A DNA stretch of 64,000 bases, taken from an uncultured Collinsella sp. Its GTDB lineage: Bacteria; Actinomycetota; Coriobacteriia; Coriobacteriales; Coriobacteriaceae. The notes beneath the pieces were generated by a model, which saw only the letters and a list, made by a program, of their open reading frames with translations, was not told where the DNA came from and ran no database searches. A program made the translations under genes and the position numbers. This document shows positions 52,091-61,832 of this stretch, piece after piece (position 1 is the stretch's first letter; each line of letters opens with the position of its first letter). The stretch covers positions 32,682 to 96,681 of the forward strand of contig CAAGEH010000005.1 in assembly GCA_900768795.1 (NCBI GenBank). The letters run 5' to 3'.

Positions 52091-53017
52091 ATGAACATCC
52101 CATTCGATAAGGTATATCGCGTTGCCAAGATGGGGCTTGGGGCAAGGAAGGACGGTTCAGCCCCCGTTCGCGTTGCCGTTTATATCGATTCGACCGTTTC
52201 GGATTTTCTGATCGACAGCATTCGCTCTTCCTTTGTGCCGCAGACTACATCCGGTCTTGTCCGCGTCGAGCGCTTGGGCGCAGCACGTATCGAGCCCAAG
52301 CGCGACAATGATGTCGTTCTTATTTTGAGCTGCGGTTCCGATCGCCTTGAGTCCGCTGTCCAGGAGATCGTCATCGCCGGAGCCCCGGTTTGCGTGCTCT
52401 GTGAATCTTCTGTCCAGGCATCTTTCATCACGTCGGATACGCCCATTCTCGGATGCATCGCCGCTTCGGATAAAACGTATCTGCTCGATTCCCTTGCCCG
52501 CTGGATTCTCGACCGTACGGAAAAAGGCTCGGCTTTTGCCGCCAATTTCCCCTTTATGCGTATAGCTGCCGCCAACCGCGCCATCACCTCATGCGCTTTG
52601 ACCAACATGGCGACCGGTGCCCTCGTGTTCGTTCCCGGAGCCGATTTTCCGATCATGGCTCTTTCTCAACTCGGAATGATGTGCGACCTCGCCTCGATCT
52701 ATGGTAAGCCGATTGAGGCCGAACGCGCCTATGAAGCTGCTGGAGTTCTTGCTTCCGGACTCGCCCTGCGCTGTGCGGCACGTTCCGTAACCAAGCATTG
52801 CCCCCATGTTTCGTTTGCTGTCAAGGCGCTCGTCGGAGGATTCGGCACCTATGCGATTGGTAGGGCGCTTTCGGCTGTGTACGAGCGTGATGTCGATTAT
52901 TCACGGGCAAACGCTTTCGTTTCTTCCGTGCTTCATGGTGCTGAGCACGTTGTTTCTTGTGCAAGAGGCTCCGCGCCCGCGAAGGATACTGTGTCAGATT
53001 CGGAAATGGCTGCTTAG
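52091..53017 (+). CDS. DUF697-domain protein
   Basis: This 308-residue protein has an N-terminal alpha/beta region (residues 25-150) with strands such as VVLILSCG and APVCVLCE, recalling a GTPase or receiver fold but lacking a P-loop or NKxD motif. It is followed by a hydrophobic C-terminal domain (165-275: LTNMATGALVFVPGADFP, QLGMMCDLASIYG, GGFGTYAIGRALSAVYE) that matches DUF697, usually found behind GTPase domains. The role is unknown. It starts 9 bases after rodA and ends 8 bases before the radical SAM gene, inside a continuous operon. Confidence 0.72.
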   Translation: MNIPFDKVYRVAKMGLGARKDGSAPVRVAVYIDSTVSDFLIDSIRSSFVPQTTSGLVRVERLGAARIEPKRDNDVVLILSCGSDRLESAVQEIVIAGAPVCVLCESSVQASFITSDTPILGCIAASDKTYLLDSLARWILDRTEKGSAFAANFPFMRIAAANRAITSCALTNMATGALVFVPGADFPIMALSQLGMMCDLASIYGKPIEAERAYEAAGVLASGLALRCAARSVTKHCPHVSFAVKALVGGFGTYAIGRALSAVYERDVDYSRANAFVSSVLHGAEHVVSCARGSAPAKDTVSDSEMAA

Positions 53018-53025
53018 GAGCTCGC

Positions 53026-54903
53026 GTGCGTATAGCTTATGAAGATAGATTTTCGGAACTTGAGCCCCTGCTTGCGAAAGTCGAGAAGCCAAGCCGCTAT
53101 ATCGACCATGAATGGGGGACGCTTTCAAAAGAAGAGGCTGACTACAGGTGCTGCCTGATCTATCCCGATGTGTACGAGGTCGGTCTGCCCAATCAAGGGC
53201 TTGCGATCCTCTATAACATACTCAATCATCAAGAGGGCCTTTCCTGCGAGCGCTCTTATGTTCCCTGGGTCGATATGGCAGACGCCATGCGCAAAGCGCA
53301 TGTGCCCCTGCTTTCCCTTGAGGGTGCTGCCCCTGTCGCTTCCTTTGATATCGTCGGCTTTCATATTCCCCATGAGATGGCCTGCACCAATTACCTTGAG
53401 GCGCTCGACCTTGCGGGCATTCCGCTTCTCGCCAAGGATAGGGGAGAAGACGACCCCATCATCATAGCCGGCGGCCCTTCCGTATATAACCCCGAGCCCA
53501 TCGCCCCGTTCTTCGACGCCATTCTTATCGGCGAAGGAGAGGAGTCCATCGTGGAGGTGTGCCGCCTCCATCAAAAGTTGCGTGATGCGGGAGCTTCGCG
53601 TTCCGCAATTGTTGCCGAGCTCGCTAAGGTTCCGGGTACGTATGTTCCCTCCCTTTACAAGGTCGTTCATGACGATTCTTCAACGTCGCATGGCTACGTC
53701 GTCCCCATCGAGGGCAAAGATGCTCCATCCGTTGTCTATAAGCGTGTCGTGAACGATTTCGAGGGTACGAATCCGCTGTCGCAGTCCTGCGTTCCTTATG
53801 CGCAGCTCGTTCACGACCGCCTTTCAATTGAGATCTTGCGCGGATGTGCGCGCGGCTGCCGTTTCTGCCAGGCGGGAATCACCTACAGGCCGGTCCGCGA
53901 GCGATCGAGCGAGCAGGTCGTTTCGTCTGTACTTGAGGGGCTTGAGCGGACTGGTTATGACGAGGTCTCGCTTACTTCGCTGTCGACGACCGACCATTCT
54001 TGTATCCGTCCCATCCTTGACCAATTGAATTCCAAGCTCGAGGGAACGGGAATATCGGTCTCCATTCCGTCTCAGCGCCTCGATTCATTTGGGGTCGATA
54101 TGGCCAAATCCGTCGCCGGAGAAAAGAAGGGCGGTCTTACGTTCGCTCCCGAGGCGGGCAGCCAGCGTCTTCGCGACATCATCAACAAGAACGTTACCGA
54201 GGACGACCTCATCAATGCTGCGACGGCGGCATTCGAATCCGGTTGGAACCGCATGAAGCTCTATTTCATGATGGGGCTTCCCGGAGAGACGGATGATGAC
54301 ATCGTCGCTATAGCCAATCTGGCCGATCGGGTTCTTGAACTCGGACGTTCTATCGTCCCGAAAGCGAGGCGCGGCAACATCTCTGTTTCTGTCTCCTGCT
54401 CCGTCTTTATCCCCAAGGCGGACACTCCGTTTCAGTGGTGCGCTCAGCTTGACTACGATGAGGTCAAGCGCCGTCAGCGTCTTCTTGTCTCGAGTGTCAA
54501 AAACCGCGCCGTTCGCGTTCACTACCATGACGCCGAAACGTCTCTCGTCGAGGCGGTTTTAAGTCGCTCCGGTCGCGATATGGCTGATGTTATCCTTGCC
54601 GCATGGAAAGACGGGGCTCGTTTTGACGCCTGGAGTGAGCATTTCTCTCTTGAGCGATGGAAACGCGCCGCTCAATCATGCGGTATGGATCTCAACGAGA
54701 TTGCGCACACTCCATTCGATCTCGACGCCCGTTTACCTTGGGAGCACGTCAGCCCCGGTATATCTGCAGGTTTTCTCAAGCGCGAATACCGTCGTGCCCT
54801 TGAGGGCGTAACGACGCCGGATTGCACGAGGACCTCCTGCGTGGGATGCGGCATCTGTCCGACGCTTTCAAGCTCTAACGTTCTGTGTGGTGATCGAGCA
54901 TGA
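53026..54903 (+). CDS. Radical SAM protein of the TIGR03960 type
   Basis: This 625-residue protein has an N-terminal cobalamin-binding-like domain (20-190) followed by a radical SAM domain with the 4Fe-4S Cys triad in CARGCRFCQAG (about residue 279). The TIM-barrel segment FAPEAGSQRLRDIINKN is characteristic of this group. The C-terminus has a second Cys cluster, CTRTSCVGCGIC, that could hold another iron-sulfur cluster. The substrate is unknown; partners near rplU/rpmA suggest RNA or ribosome modification. GTG 53026 follows AGGAG by 5 bases. It overlaps the next gene (ATGA), its conserved partner. Confidence 0.88.
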   Translation: MRIAYEDRFSELEPLLAKVEKPSRYIDHEWGTLSKEEADYRCCLIYPDVYEVGLPNQGLAILYNILNHQEGLSCERSYVPWVDMADAMRKAHVPLLSLEGAAPVASFDIVGFHIPHEMACTNYLEALDLAGIPLLAKDRGEDDPIIIAGGPSVYNPEPIAPFFDAILIGEGEESIVEVCRLHQKLRDAGASRSAIVAELAKVPGTYVPSLYKVVHDDSSTSHGYVVPIEGKDAPSVVYKRVVNDFEGTNPLSQSCVPYAQLVHDRLSIEILRGCARGCRFCQAGITYRPVRERSSEQVVSSVLEGLERTGYDEVSLTSLSTTDHSCIRPILDQLNSKLEGTGISVSIPSQRLDSFGVDMAKSVAGEKKGGLTFAPEAGSQRLRDIINKNVTEDDLINAATAAFESGWNRMKLYFMMGLPGETDDDIVAIANLADRVLELGRSIVPKARRGNISVSVSCSVFIPKADTPFQWCAQLDYDEVKRRQRLLVSSVKNRAVRVHYHDAETSLVEAVLSRSGRDMADVILAAWKDGARFDAWSEHFSLERWKRAAQSCGMDLNEIAHTPFDLDARLPWEHVSPGISAGFLKREYRRALEGVTTPDCTRTSCVGCGICPTLSSSNVLCGDRA

Positions 54904-55664
54904 GGGATTCCGCTTCATTCCGTCTGAGGGTTCGTTATGGCAAACGCGGACGTCTTAAGTACCTGGGGCATCTTGAGGTGCTTCATACGGTGGAGCGCAT
55001 CGTGCGCCGCGCGGGGCTGCCGTATGCGGTCACGCAGGGTTTCTCCCCTCATATGAAGATGGGCTTTTCGGCTGCCCTCCCCGTCGGCACGTCCTCCAAT
55101 TGCGAGTGGTACGACCTGTTCATGATCGAACAGGTTCCGCTTGAGGACGCTATGGGCAGGCTCCGTGCCGCTTCTCCCGCGGACCTTGCTCCGGTTGAAG
55201 TCGCCTATATCGATGTGCGGTCGCCCGCACTCACGGCGTTCATCACGCGTATGGATTATGAGGTCAGACTCTATGCTGCAGCTGGCGACAACCTTGACGT
55301 GAGCGAGGTCGCATCAAGGCTCGATGAGTTGCGTTCGATGCATTCGATTCCGTATCGACGCGGTAAAAAATCAAAGCAGCTCGATCTTGATAGGACGCTC
55401 CTCTCGTATGAGCTCCAACGCGATGGGGACTCTCTCCTGCTTTCCCTCGCCACGCACGCCGACAATGACGGGTCCATGCGACCTGAAATCTTGCTGAGCG
55501 CCTTGGATCGCCTGTTGCAATCGCGTGGAGATTTTGAAGACGACCCTATTGTTTCCACGGGCATACAGGACCTTTGCCTGTTCCCGCGGTATGATGTCGA
55601 ACGCATCCGACAGGTCGGAGAGGATGATGAAGGTGCCCTAAGGTACCCCATTCCACTTCGTTAA
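54900..55664 (+). CDS. TIGR03936/DUF2344 protein, partner of the radical SAM protein
   Basis: This 254-residue protein matches the DUF2344 family: RVRYGKRGRLKYLGHLEVLHT at the N-terminus, then RAGLPYAVTQGFSPHMKMGF and ALPVGTSSNCEWYDL. In many genomes it is fused to or overlaps the TIGR03960 radical SAM gene, as here by four bases, and lies ahead of rplU. Function is unknown. RNase G, often found between this pair and rplU elsewhere, is absent. Confidence 0.85.
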   Translation: MRDSASFRLRVRYGKRGRLKYLGHLEVLHTVERIVRRAGLPYAVTQGFSPHMKMGFSAALPVGTSSNCEWYDLFMIEQVPLEDAMGRLRAASPADLAPVEVAYIDVRSPALTAFITRMDYEVRLYAAAGDNLDVSEVASRLDELRSMHSIPYRRGKKSKQLDLDRTLLSYELQRDGDSLLLSLATHADNDGSMRPEILLSALDRLLQSRGDFEDDPIVSTGIQDLCLFPRYDVERIRQVGEDDEGALRYPIPLR

Positions 55665-55721
55665 CTCTCTTCGAATAGCGGAGCATTTGTGAATGAGCAG
55701 GGGATTTAACACCTCGACTCG

Positions 55722-55750
55722 TTGACTATGTTTTCTCCTGCTGGTATCCT
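55722..55750 (+). promoter_or_regulatory. Promoter of rplU-rpmA
   Basis: TTGACT (55722-55727), a 17-base spacer and TATCCT (55745-55750) with a TGG extension form a strong sigma-A-type promoter 43 bases before the rplU ATG. The remaining gap has no L21-leader hairpin that I can recognise. Confidence 0.7.
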
Positions 55751-55793
55751 ATTCGGCTGTTGCACTAACTGATGCATGAAGGGCAAGTAGAAC

Positions 55794-56159
55794 ATGTACG
55801 CAATCGTTAACACCGGCGGCAAGCAGTACAAGGTCGCCACCGATGACGTTATCACCGTCGAGAAGATCGAGGGCGAGGTTGGCACCAAGGTCCAGCTTCC
55901 CGTTCTCTTCCTCAACGACGGTAAGAAGGTCATCACCGACCCCGACAAGCTCGCCAAGGCAAAGGTCACCGCTCAGATCGTTGAGCAGTTCAAGGGCGAG
56001 AAGCAGCTCGTCTTCAAGTTCAAGAAGCGTAAGCGCTATCGTCGTCTCAAGGGTCATCGTCAGCAGCTGACCAAGGTTAAGATCGTTAAGGTCCAGGCCA
56101 CTACGCGTGCTCGTAAGCCTAAGGCCGAGGCGCCCGTTGAGGCTCCTGCAGCTGAGTAA
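55794..56159 (+). CDS. rplU: 50S ribosomal protein L21
   Basis: This 121-residue ribosomal protein binds 23S rRNA domain I. MYAIVNTGGKQYKV at the start and KFKKRKRYRRLKGHRQQ near residue 80 are diagnostic. An Ala/Pro/Glu-rich tail of about 15 residues follows the conserved KVQATTRARKPK end. Strong lysine/alanine codon bias fits high expression. Confidence 0.97.
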   Translation: MYAIVNTGGKQYKVATDDVITVEKIEGEVGTKVQLPVLFLNDGKKVITDPDKLAKAKVTAQIVEQFKGEKQLVFKFKKRKRYRRLKGHRQQLTKVKIVKVQATTRARKPKAEAPVEAPAAE

Positions 56160-56191
56160 GCTAGCTCAAGTCGAAAGAGTAGGTATTTATC

Positions 56192-56449
56192 ATGGCACAC
56201 AAAAAAGGACTCGGTTCCTCCCGTAATGGCCGCGATTCTCGTGGTCAGCGCCTTGGCTGCAAGAGTTTCGGCGGCCAGACTGTAACCACGGGCACGATTC
56301 TCGTCCGTCAGCGCGGCACGCACATCCATCCGGGTGTCAACGTCGGTCGCGGCAAGGACGATACGCTGTTCGCGCTCGTCGATGGCACTGTTGAGTACAC
56401 CAAGGGTGCCAAGCACAAGGTTAGCGTACACCCCTTCGTGAACGCGTAA
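56192..56449 (+). CDS. rpmA: 50S ribosomal protein L27
   Basis: This 85-residue protein lies near the peptidyl transferase centre. [21 protein letters not shown] and [17 protein letters not shown] are signature stretches. No Firmicutes-type N-terminal cleavage sequence is present; the mature N-terminus begins right after Met. An intrinsic terminator follows. Confidence 0.97.
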   Translation: MAHKKGLGSSRNGRDSRGQRLGCKSFGGQTVTTGTILVRQRGTHIHPGVNVGRGKDDTLFALVDGTVEYTKGAKHKVSVHPFVNA

Positions 56450-56472
56450 CTTCCCTTTATATAGCTTTTGCT

Positions 56473-56509
56473 GGAGACCTTTGACGTTTTGTCCTGGGTC
56501 TCCTTTTTT
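56473..56509 (+). terminator. Intrinsic terminator between rpmA and obgE
   Basis: GGAGACC (56473-56479) pairs with GGTCTCC (56497-56503) across a 17-base loop, followed by six T. It probably trims the highly expressed rplU-rpmA transcript from obgE. Confidence 0.8.
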
Positions 56510-56514
56510 GTTAG

Positions 56515-57923
<1,409 letters not shown>

Positions 57924-57924
<1 letters not shown>

Positions 57925-58589
57925 TGGCGGCTTTCGGTCAAAAGCTTCCACAGCTCGGCTCTGACCCCAACCGTGAGTATCGCTTGGGAATCATGGGCGG
58001 AACATTCGATCCCATCCATTACGGCCACCTTGTTACCGCCGAACAGGCACGCGAGGCGCTCGATCTGGACGTCGTCCTTTTCATGCCCGCCGGTTCTCCT
58101 GCGTTCAAGCTCGATAAACCGGTGAGTGACCCCGAGGACCGTTATGCCATGTGCGTTCTCGCGACCGCTGCAAATCCGTCTTTTGTGGCGAGCCGGTTCG
58201 AGATCGACCGCCCCGGTGTAACGTACACCGTCGACACCCTCAGGGAACTTCGAGCTTACTATCCCGAAAACGTCTCGCTCTACTTCATCACGGGCGCCGA
58301 TGCTATTTTAGATATCGTTACCTGGCACGATGCGGATGATATCGCCGATTTGGCTACGCTTATTGCAGCCACGCGACCCGGTTACGATATCGAGAAGGCC
58401 AAATCGCGGATCGCCTCTTCGGGAATCGATTTCGAAGTGCGGTATATTCAGATACCGGCTTTGTCGATAAGCTCTACGAACATTCGCGATCGAATTCGCG
58501 AGGGCGGAAGCGCGCGTTATCTCACCTCTGAGTCCGTTCTCGGTTTTATCAAGAAGAATGGATTGTACACGAACGCTCTCGAGCGATAA
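57924..58589 (+). CDS. nadD: Nicotinate-nucleotide adenylyltransferase
   Basis: This 221-residue enzyme adenylates nicotinate mononucleotide in NAD synthesis. GIMGGTFDPIHYGHL (about residue 22) is the H-x-G-H-type ATP motif, and ISSTNIRDRIREG near residue 190 is the second nucleotide-binding motif. A 20-residue N-terminal extension precedes the usual start. It is coupled to obgE (TGATG) and lies with yqeK and rsfS in the usual obg-nadD-yqeK-rsfS order. Confidence 0.95.
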
Positions 58590-58603
58590 GAACAGGAGTT
58601 ACG

Positions 58604-59215
58604 TTGTCTCACATCGAGGATCGATTTTCGGGCGATCAATCGAAATCGCTCGCGCATGCCCGTGAATTGCTAAAAGTGCGTATGAAGGATAAAAAGAAAC
58701 GTTACCGTCATTCACTTGGCGTTGCGGATACTGCCGTGGAGCTCGCCTCTGCCTACGGTGTTGACGAGTTCGATGCGGCGTGTGCTGGTCTCGTTCACGA
58801 TTGGGATAAGGTGCTCGACAACGACGATCTGCTAGCCCGTGCGATTCGTTTCGGATTATCCGTCGACGGTTCTCCCTATGCGTCCGTGGGTCTGCTTCAT
58901 GGCCCGGTTGCGGCTCGAGAGCTCCCCGAGCTATTCCCGGAGTTTTCTCCCGCTGTTTTTCAGGCCGTGGCGCGTCACACGGTCGGTGCCGAGGACATGA
59001 CCGACCTTGATATGGTTGTTTTCATAGCCGATGCCATCGAACCGAATCGCCGCGGAGACTATGCGGATAATCTAAGGCGTCTTGTCGGTAAGGTTTCGCT
59101 CACGGAACTGTTTTTCCAGTGCTTCAGTCGTGGCCTCGTCTACGTCCTCGAGACGGGTCGTTATATGTACCCTACGGCAATTTCTATTTACAACCACTAC
59201 GTTCAGAAAAGGTAG
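58604..59215 (+). CDS. yqeK: YqeK-type HD hydrolase (predicted Ap4A phosphatase)
   Basis: This 203-residue HD-domain protein has a first His in RYRHSLGVADTA (about 30), HD in GLVHDWDK (about 65), His in LLHGPVAAREL and VARHTVGAEDM, and Asp in FIADAIEPNRRG. Members of the YqeK family split Ap4A symmetrically to ADP. The start is TTG 58604 after AGGAG. It lies between nadD and rsfS. Confidence 0.9.
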   Translation: MSHIEDRFSGDQSKSLAHARELLKVRMKDKKKRYRHSLGVADTAVELASAYGVDEFDAACAGLVHDWDKVLDNDDLLARAIRFGLSVDGSPYASVGLLHGPVAARELPELFPEFSPAVFQAVARHTVGAEDMTDLDMVVFIADAIEPNRRGDYADNLRRLVGKVSLTELFFQCFSRGLVYVLETGRYMYPTAISIYNHYVQKR

Positions 59216-59220
59216 ACCGT

Positions 59221-59673
59221 ATGTCCGAGCTAAACAACAATTCGACTGAATCGGCTAATGCAGGAACGATTTCTAATTTAATTGACTCCAATCGTTCGAG
59301 CGCTTCTCTTTCTTCTGCGGGCATCGATGCCTCTGATGTTGCGCGCGCGGCTGCTCAGGCAGCATATGATAAAAAGGCAGAGGATATCAAAGTTCTCGAC
59401 CTGTGCGGTCTTTCGGATGTTTGTGATTATTTTGTTATAGCCACGGGTCTAAATAATCGCCAGGTCGATTCCATCGTGGACGCTATCGAGGAGAAGGTTC
59501 AAAAGGCGTATCGCGAAACGCCCGTCTCTATTGAGGGGCGCGAGGAGAAGTCCTGGATCCTTATGGATTACGGCTCCGTTCTCGTTCACGTCTTTACGCC
59601 TGAGGCGAGAGATTTCTACCGCATTGAATCTCTTTGGGGAGACGCTTCGGAGCTTGAGCTTAACCTGCAATAA
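59221..59673 (+). CDS. rsfS: Ribosomal silencing factor RsfS
   Basis: This 150-residue protein binds L14 and blocks subunit joining in starvation. The conserved core starts near residue 40 (ARAAAQAAYDKKAEDIKVLDL) and contains SDVCDYFVIATGLNNRQVDSI, SIEGREEKSWILMDYG and VLVHVFTPEARDFYRIESLWGDA. A Ser/Asn-rich extension of about 38 residues precedes the core. ATG 59221 follows AAAAGG. A terminator follows. Confidence 0.94.
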   Translation: MSELNNNSTESANAGTISNLIDSNRSSASLSSAGIDASDVARAAAQAAYDKKAEDIKVLDLCGLSDVCDYFVIATGLNNRQVDSIVDAIEEKVQKAYRETPVSIEGREEKSWILMDYGSVLVHVFTPEARDFYRIESLWGDASELELNLQ

Positions 59674-59702
59674 CAATCGGTTTGAATTCGATGACCCCAT
59701 TT

Positions 59703-59728
59703 AACCCGGCTTTCAGCAGCCGGGTTTT
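59703..59728 (+). terminator. Intrinsic terminator after rsfS
   Basis: AACCCGGCT (59703-59711), six-base loop, AGCCGGGTT (59718-59726), then two further T of a TTTT end. It directly abuts the dinB stop codon on the opposite strand. Confidence 0.8.
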
Positions 59729-60982
59729 CTATTCCCGCTTGAATTTGATCTCGTCGTCTTCGAATCGTGTCGAGCGACCGAATTTAATCGCGTCCGAACC
59801 GAATCGCTCCCTAAGGTTATCGATCGTTACCGAAAGAGCGCGCTTGCCGCTCGTCCGCGCACCCCGTTCGTCCAATGCCGTGAAGAGATCGGGCTGCTCA
59901 TCAGCTCCATCAGTGAAATCACCGATTCCAAGGCCGATGAGACGTATGTGCGCTCCGTTGTTCCAGGCATCTTTCATGAGCCTTTGTGCTACCGGAACAA
60001 AAATGTTTTCATCATCCGTTGGGTGCTCGAGACGCTTTTGCGCGGTGTTTGTCTTGTTGTAGCCGTATTTGACCTTAAGCGTCACCAAGCGACCGATCAG
60101 CCCCTGTTTTCTTAAGCGCTGGCCAACGGATTCCCCGAGAAGCGCGATTGCCGCTTGGGCATCGTCTAGATGCGCCACATCTCTCGCGAAGGTGTGCTCG
60201 CGGCTGATGGATTTGGGCGCGCGCGTCTCATCGACGGCCTTAACGCGAGACCGTTCCAACCCTCGTGCCCTCATTTGAAATACGCCTGTTGAGTTGCCAA
60301 GTACGTGTCGTACGAGCATCGGGTCCGATTGGGCCAGGTCTCCGAGTGTCCGAATTCCGAGTTTCTTCAATTCTGCCGCCGAACGCTTGCCGATACCGCT
60401 CATTGCCGATACGGGCAGGGGAGCAAGGAAACGCCCTTCGCTTCCCGGCGTTACGATGGTCATGCCATGGGGTTTGTTCTTTTCACTCGCGATTTTCGCA
60501 ACCGTCTTGCTCGAGCCGACTCCGATCGAACAGGTGATTCCGAGCTTTTCGACCGAGCTGTTGATTCTTTGGACGATGTCCACGATGGATTCCGTGTCGT
60601 AGGGCCCCGGCGTTATGTCGAAGAACGCCTCGTCTATGGACACCTGCTCGAGATAGGGCGTTTCGTTGGCAAGAATCATCATAACTTGCCCGCTTAGCTC
60701 TTTATAGCGCTTGAAATGCCCTTTCGTCCAGATCGCCTGCGGGCATAGGCGCTCCGCCTGGGCGGAGGGCATTGCCGAATGCACCCCGAAGGCACGTGCC
60801 TCATACGATGCCGTGGACACGACGCCGCGTTCCGTGGAAGGAGATCCCACGATAACGGGTTTCCCTCGCCAGTCGGGATGATCGAGCTGCTCCACGCTTG
60901 CGAAAAAGGCATCGAGGTCCAAAAGCCCTATGGCGGGCCCGTTCCACGATTCAGCTTGATTGTTTCGAGATCTCGTTTTCAT
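59729..60982 (-). CDS. dinB: DNA polymerase IV (Y family)
   Basis: This 417-residue translesion polymerase has palm motif LLDLDAFFASVEQ, second acidic site VSIDEAFFD, helix-hairpin-helix region SAMSGIGKRSAAELKKLG and the little-finger domain. The clamp-binding motif QPDLF lies near residue 371, followed by a further conserved-looking stretch to the end. It stands alone, converging on rsfS and divergent from rpsP. There is no Shine-Dalgarno before ATG 60982; a TATACT box ends six bases upstream, so it may be translated from a leaderless mRNA. I see no LexA box. Confidence 0.95.
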   Translation of the reverse strand: MKTRSRNNQAESWNGPAIGLLDLDAFFASVEQLDHPDWRGKPVIVGSPSTERGVVSTASYEARAFGVHSAMPSAQAERLCPQAIWTKGHFKRYKELSGQVMMILANETPYLEQVSIDEAFFDITPGPYDTESIVDIVQRINSSVEKLGITCSIGVGSSKTVAKIASEKNKPHGMTIVTPGSEGRFLAPLPVSAMSGIGKRSAAELKKLGIRTLGDLAQSDPMLVRHVLGNSTGVFQMRARGLERSRVKAVDETRAPKSISREHTFARDVAHLDDAQAAIALLGESVGQRLRKQGLIGRLVTLKVKYGYNKTNTAQKRLEHPTDDENIFVPVAQRLMKDAWNNGAHIRLIGLGIGDFTDGADEQPDLFTALDERGARTSGKRALSVTIDNLRERFGSDAIKFGRSTRFEDDEIKFKRE

Positions 60983-60988
60983 GACTTA

Positions 60989-60994
60989 AGTATA
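60989..60994 (-). promoter_or_regulatory. Possible -10 box for a leaderless dinB transcript
   Basis: TATACT on the minus strand lies six bases before the dinB ATG. The expected start site, about seven bases downstream, falls on the A of the ATG. No clear -35 element is present. Confidence 0.4.
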
Positions 60995-61105
60995 TAGAGT
61001 CGAATGGGCTTTACGAGATAGTCGATGTTTTGTCTTGCAAATTTTCGAATCTTGGATAAGATGTGAAAACGCCTTCGGCCATTCCGAAGAAGTTGTGCTA
61101 ACTGC

Positions 61106-61134
61106 TTCACCTGCTCTGACCGTTGGCGTATCAT
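61106..61134 (+). promoter_or_regulatory. Putative promoter of the rpsP operon
   Basis: TTCACC (61106-61111), a 17-base spacer and TATCAT (61129-61134) precede the rpsP start by 56 bases. A small hairpin GCAGC-GTAAA-GCTGC lies in the leader, just before the GGAGGAG ribosome-binding site. Confidence 0.45.
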
Positions 61135-61190
61135 TACACCTTGTTTGTTTGTAGTTGCAGCGTAAAGCTGCTTGGTTGGAGGAGTTTCCT

Positions 61191-61538
61191 TTGGCAGTCA
61201 AGATTCGCCTTGCCCGTCACGGCGCTAAGAAGAACCCGTACTATCGCGTCGTTGTTGCCGATAGCCGTTGCCCCCGCGATGGCCGCATCATCGAGGAGGT
61301 CGGTCGTTACAATCCGATGACCGCTCCCAAGACGATCAATCTCGATCTCGAGAAGATCACCGACTGGCAGTCCAAGGGCGCTCAGGTTACCGACGCTGTT
61401 GCAGCCCTTATCAAGGCCGCTAACGAGGGCGCTAAGGTCGATGACGCTCCCAAGAAGTCCAAGAAGCAGCTCGCCAAGGAGGCCGCTGCAGCCAAGGCTG
61501 CCGCAGAGGCTGCCGAGGCTGAGAACGCCGAGGAGTAA
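61191..61538 (+). CDS. rpsP: 30S ribosomal protein S16
   Basis: This 115-residue protein binds 16S r[24 protein letters not shown] and [19 protein letters not shown] are signature stretches. The last 35 residues are an Ala/Lys/Glu helix-forming tail. Start is TTG 61191, 6 bases after GGAGGAG; the upstream open frame has no support. It leads rpsP-khpA-rimM-trmD. Confidence 0.96.
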   Translation: MAVKIRLARHGAKKNPYYRVVVADSRCPRDGRIIEEVGRYNPMTAPKTINLDLEKITDWQSKGAQVTDAVAALIKAANEGAKVDDAPKKSKKQLAKEAAAAKAAAEAAEAENAEE

Positions 61539-61543
61539 CAACC

Positions 61544-61828
61544 TTGTCTGAGATTGATGCCGCTCCCCTTGAGGGCGAAGCAGCGCTTTCCGATCGTGTT
61601 GCCGACCTTGTTGAGTACCTCGTCTGTCAAATCGTTGACGATCCTGACTCTGTGAGTCTTGAGGTCATTGATGGCGACGATGCCTCTACAATCGAGGTCT
61701 CGGTTGCCGATGGCGATGTTGCCAAGGTCATCGGTCGTCGCGGTCGTACCATCAAGGCGATTCGTACGCTTTCGCGCGCGCTTGCCGCTCGACTTGACAC
61801 TTCTGTCGAAGTTGAAGTTCTAGGATAG
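61544..61828 (+). CDS. khpA: KH-domain RNA-binding protein KhpA
   Basis: This 94-residue protein is a single type II KH domain with the G-x-x-G loop in KVIGRRGRTIKAIRTLSRA (about residues 62-80). It binds RNA, in other Gram-positives as a dimer with KhpB affecting cell elongation and sRNA. Start is TTG 61544; GAGGAG ends 9 bases upstream. It lies between rpsP and rimM, its common place. Confidence 0.92.
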   Translation: MSEIDAAPLEGEAALSDRVADLVEYLVCQIVDDPDSVSLEVIDGDDASTIEVSVADGDVAKVIGRRGRTIKAIRTLSRALAARLDTSVEVEVLG

Positions 61829-61832
61829 CGAA

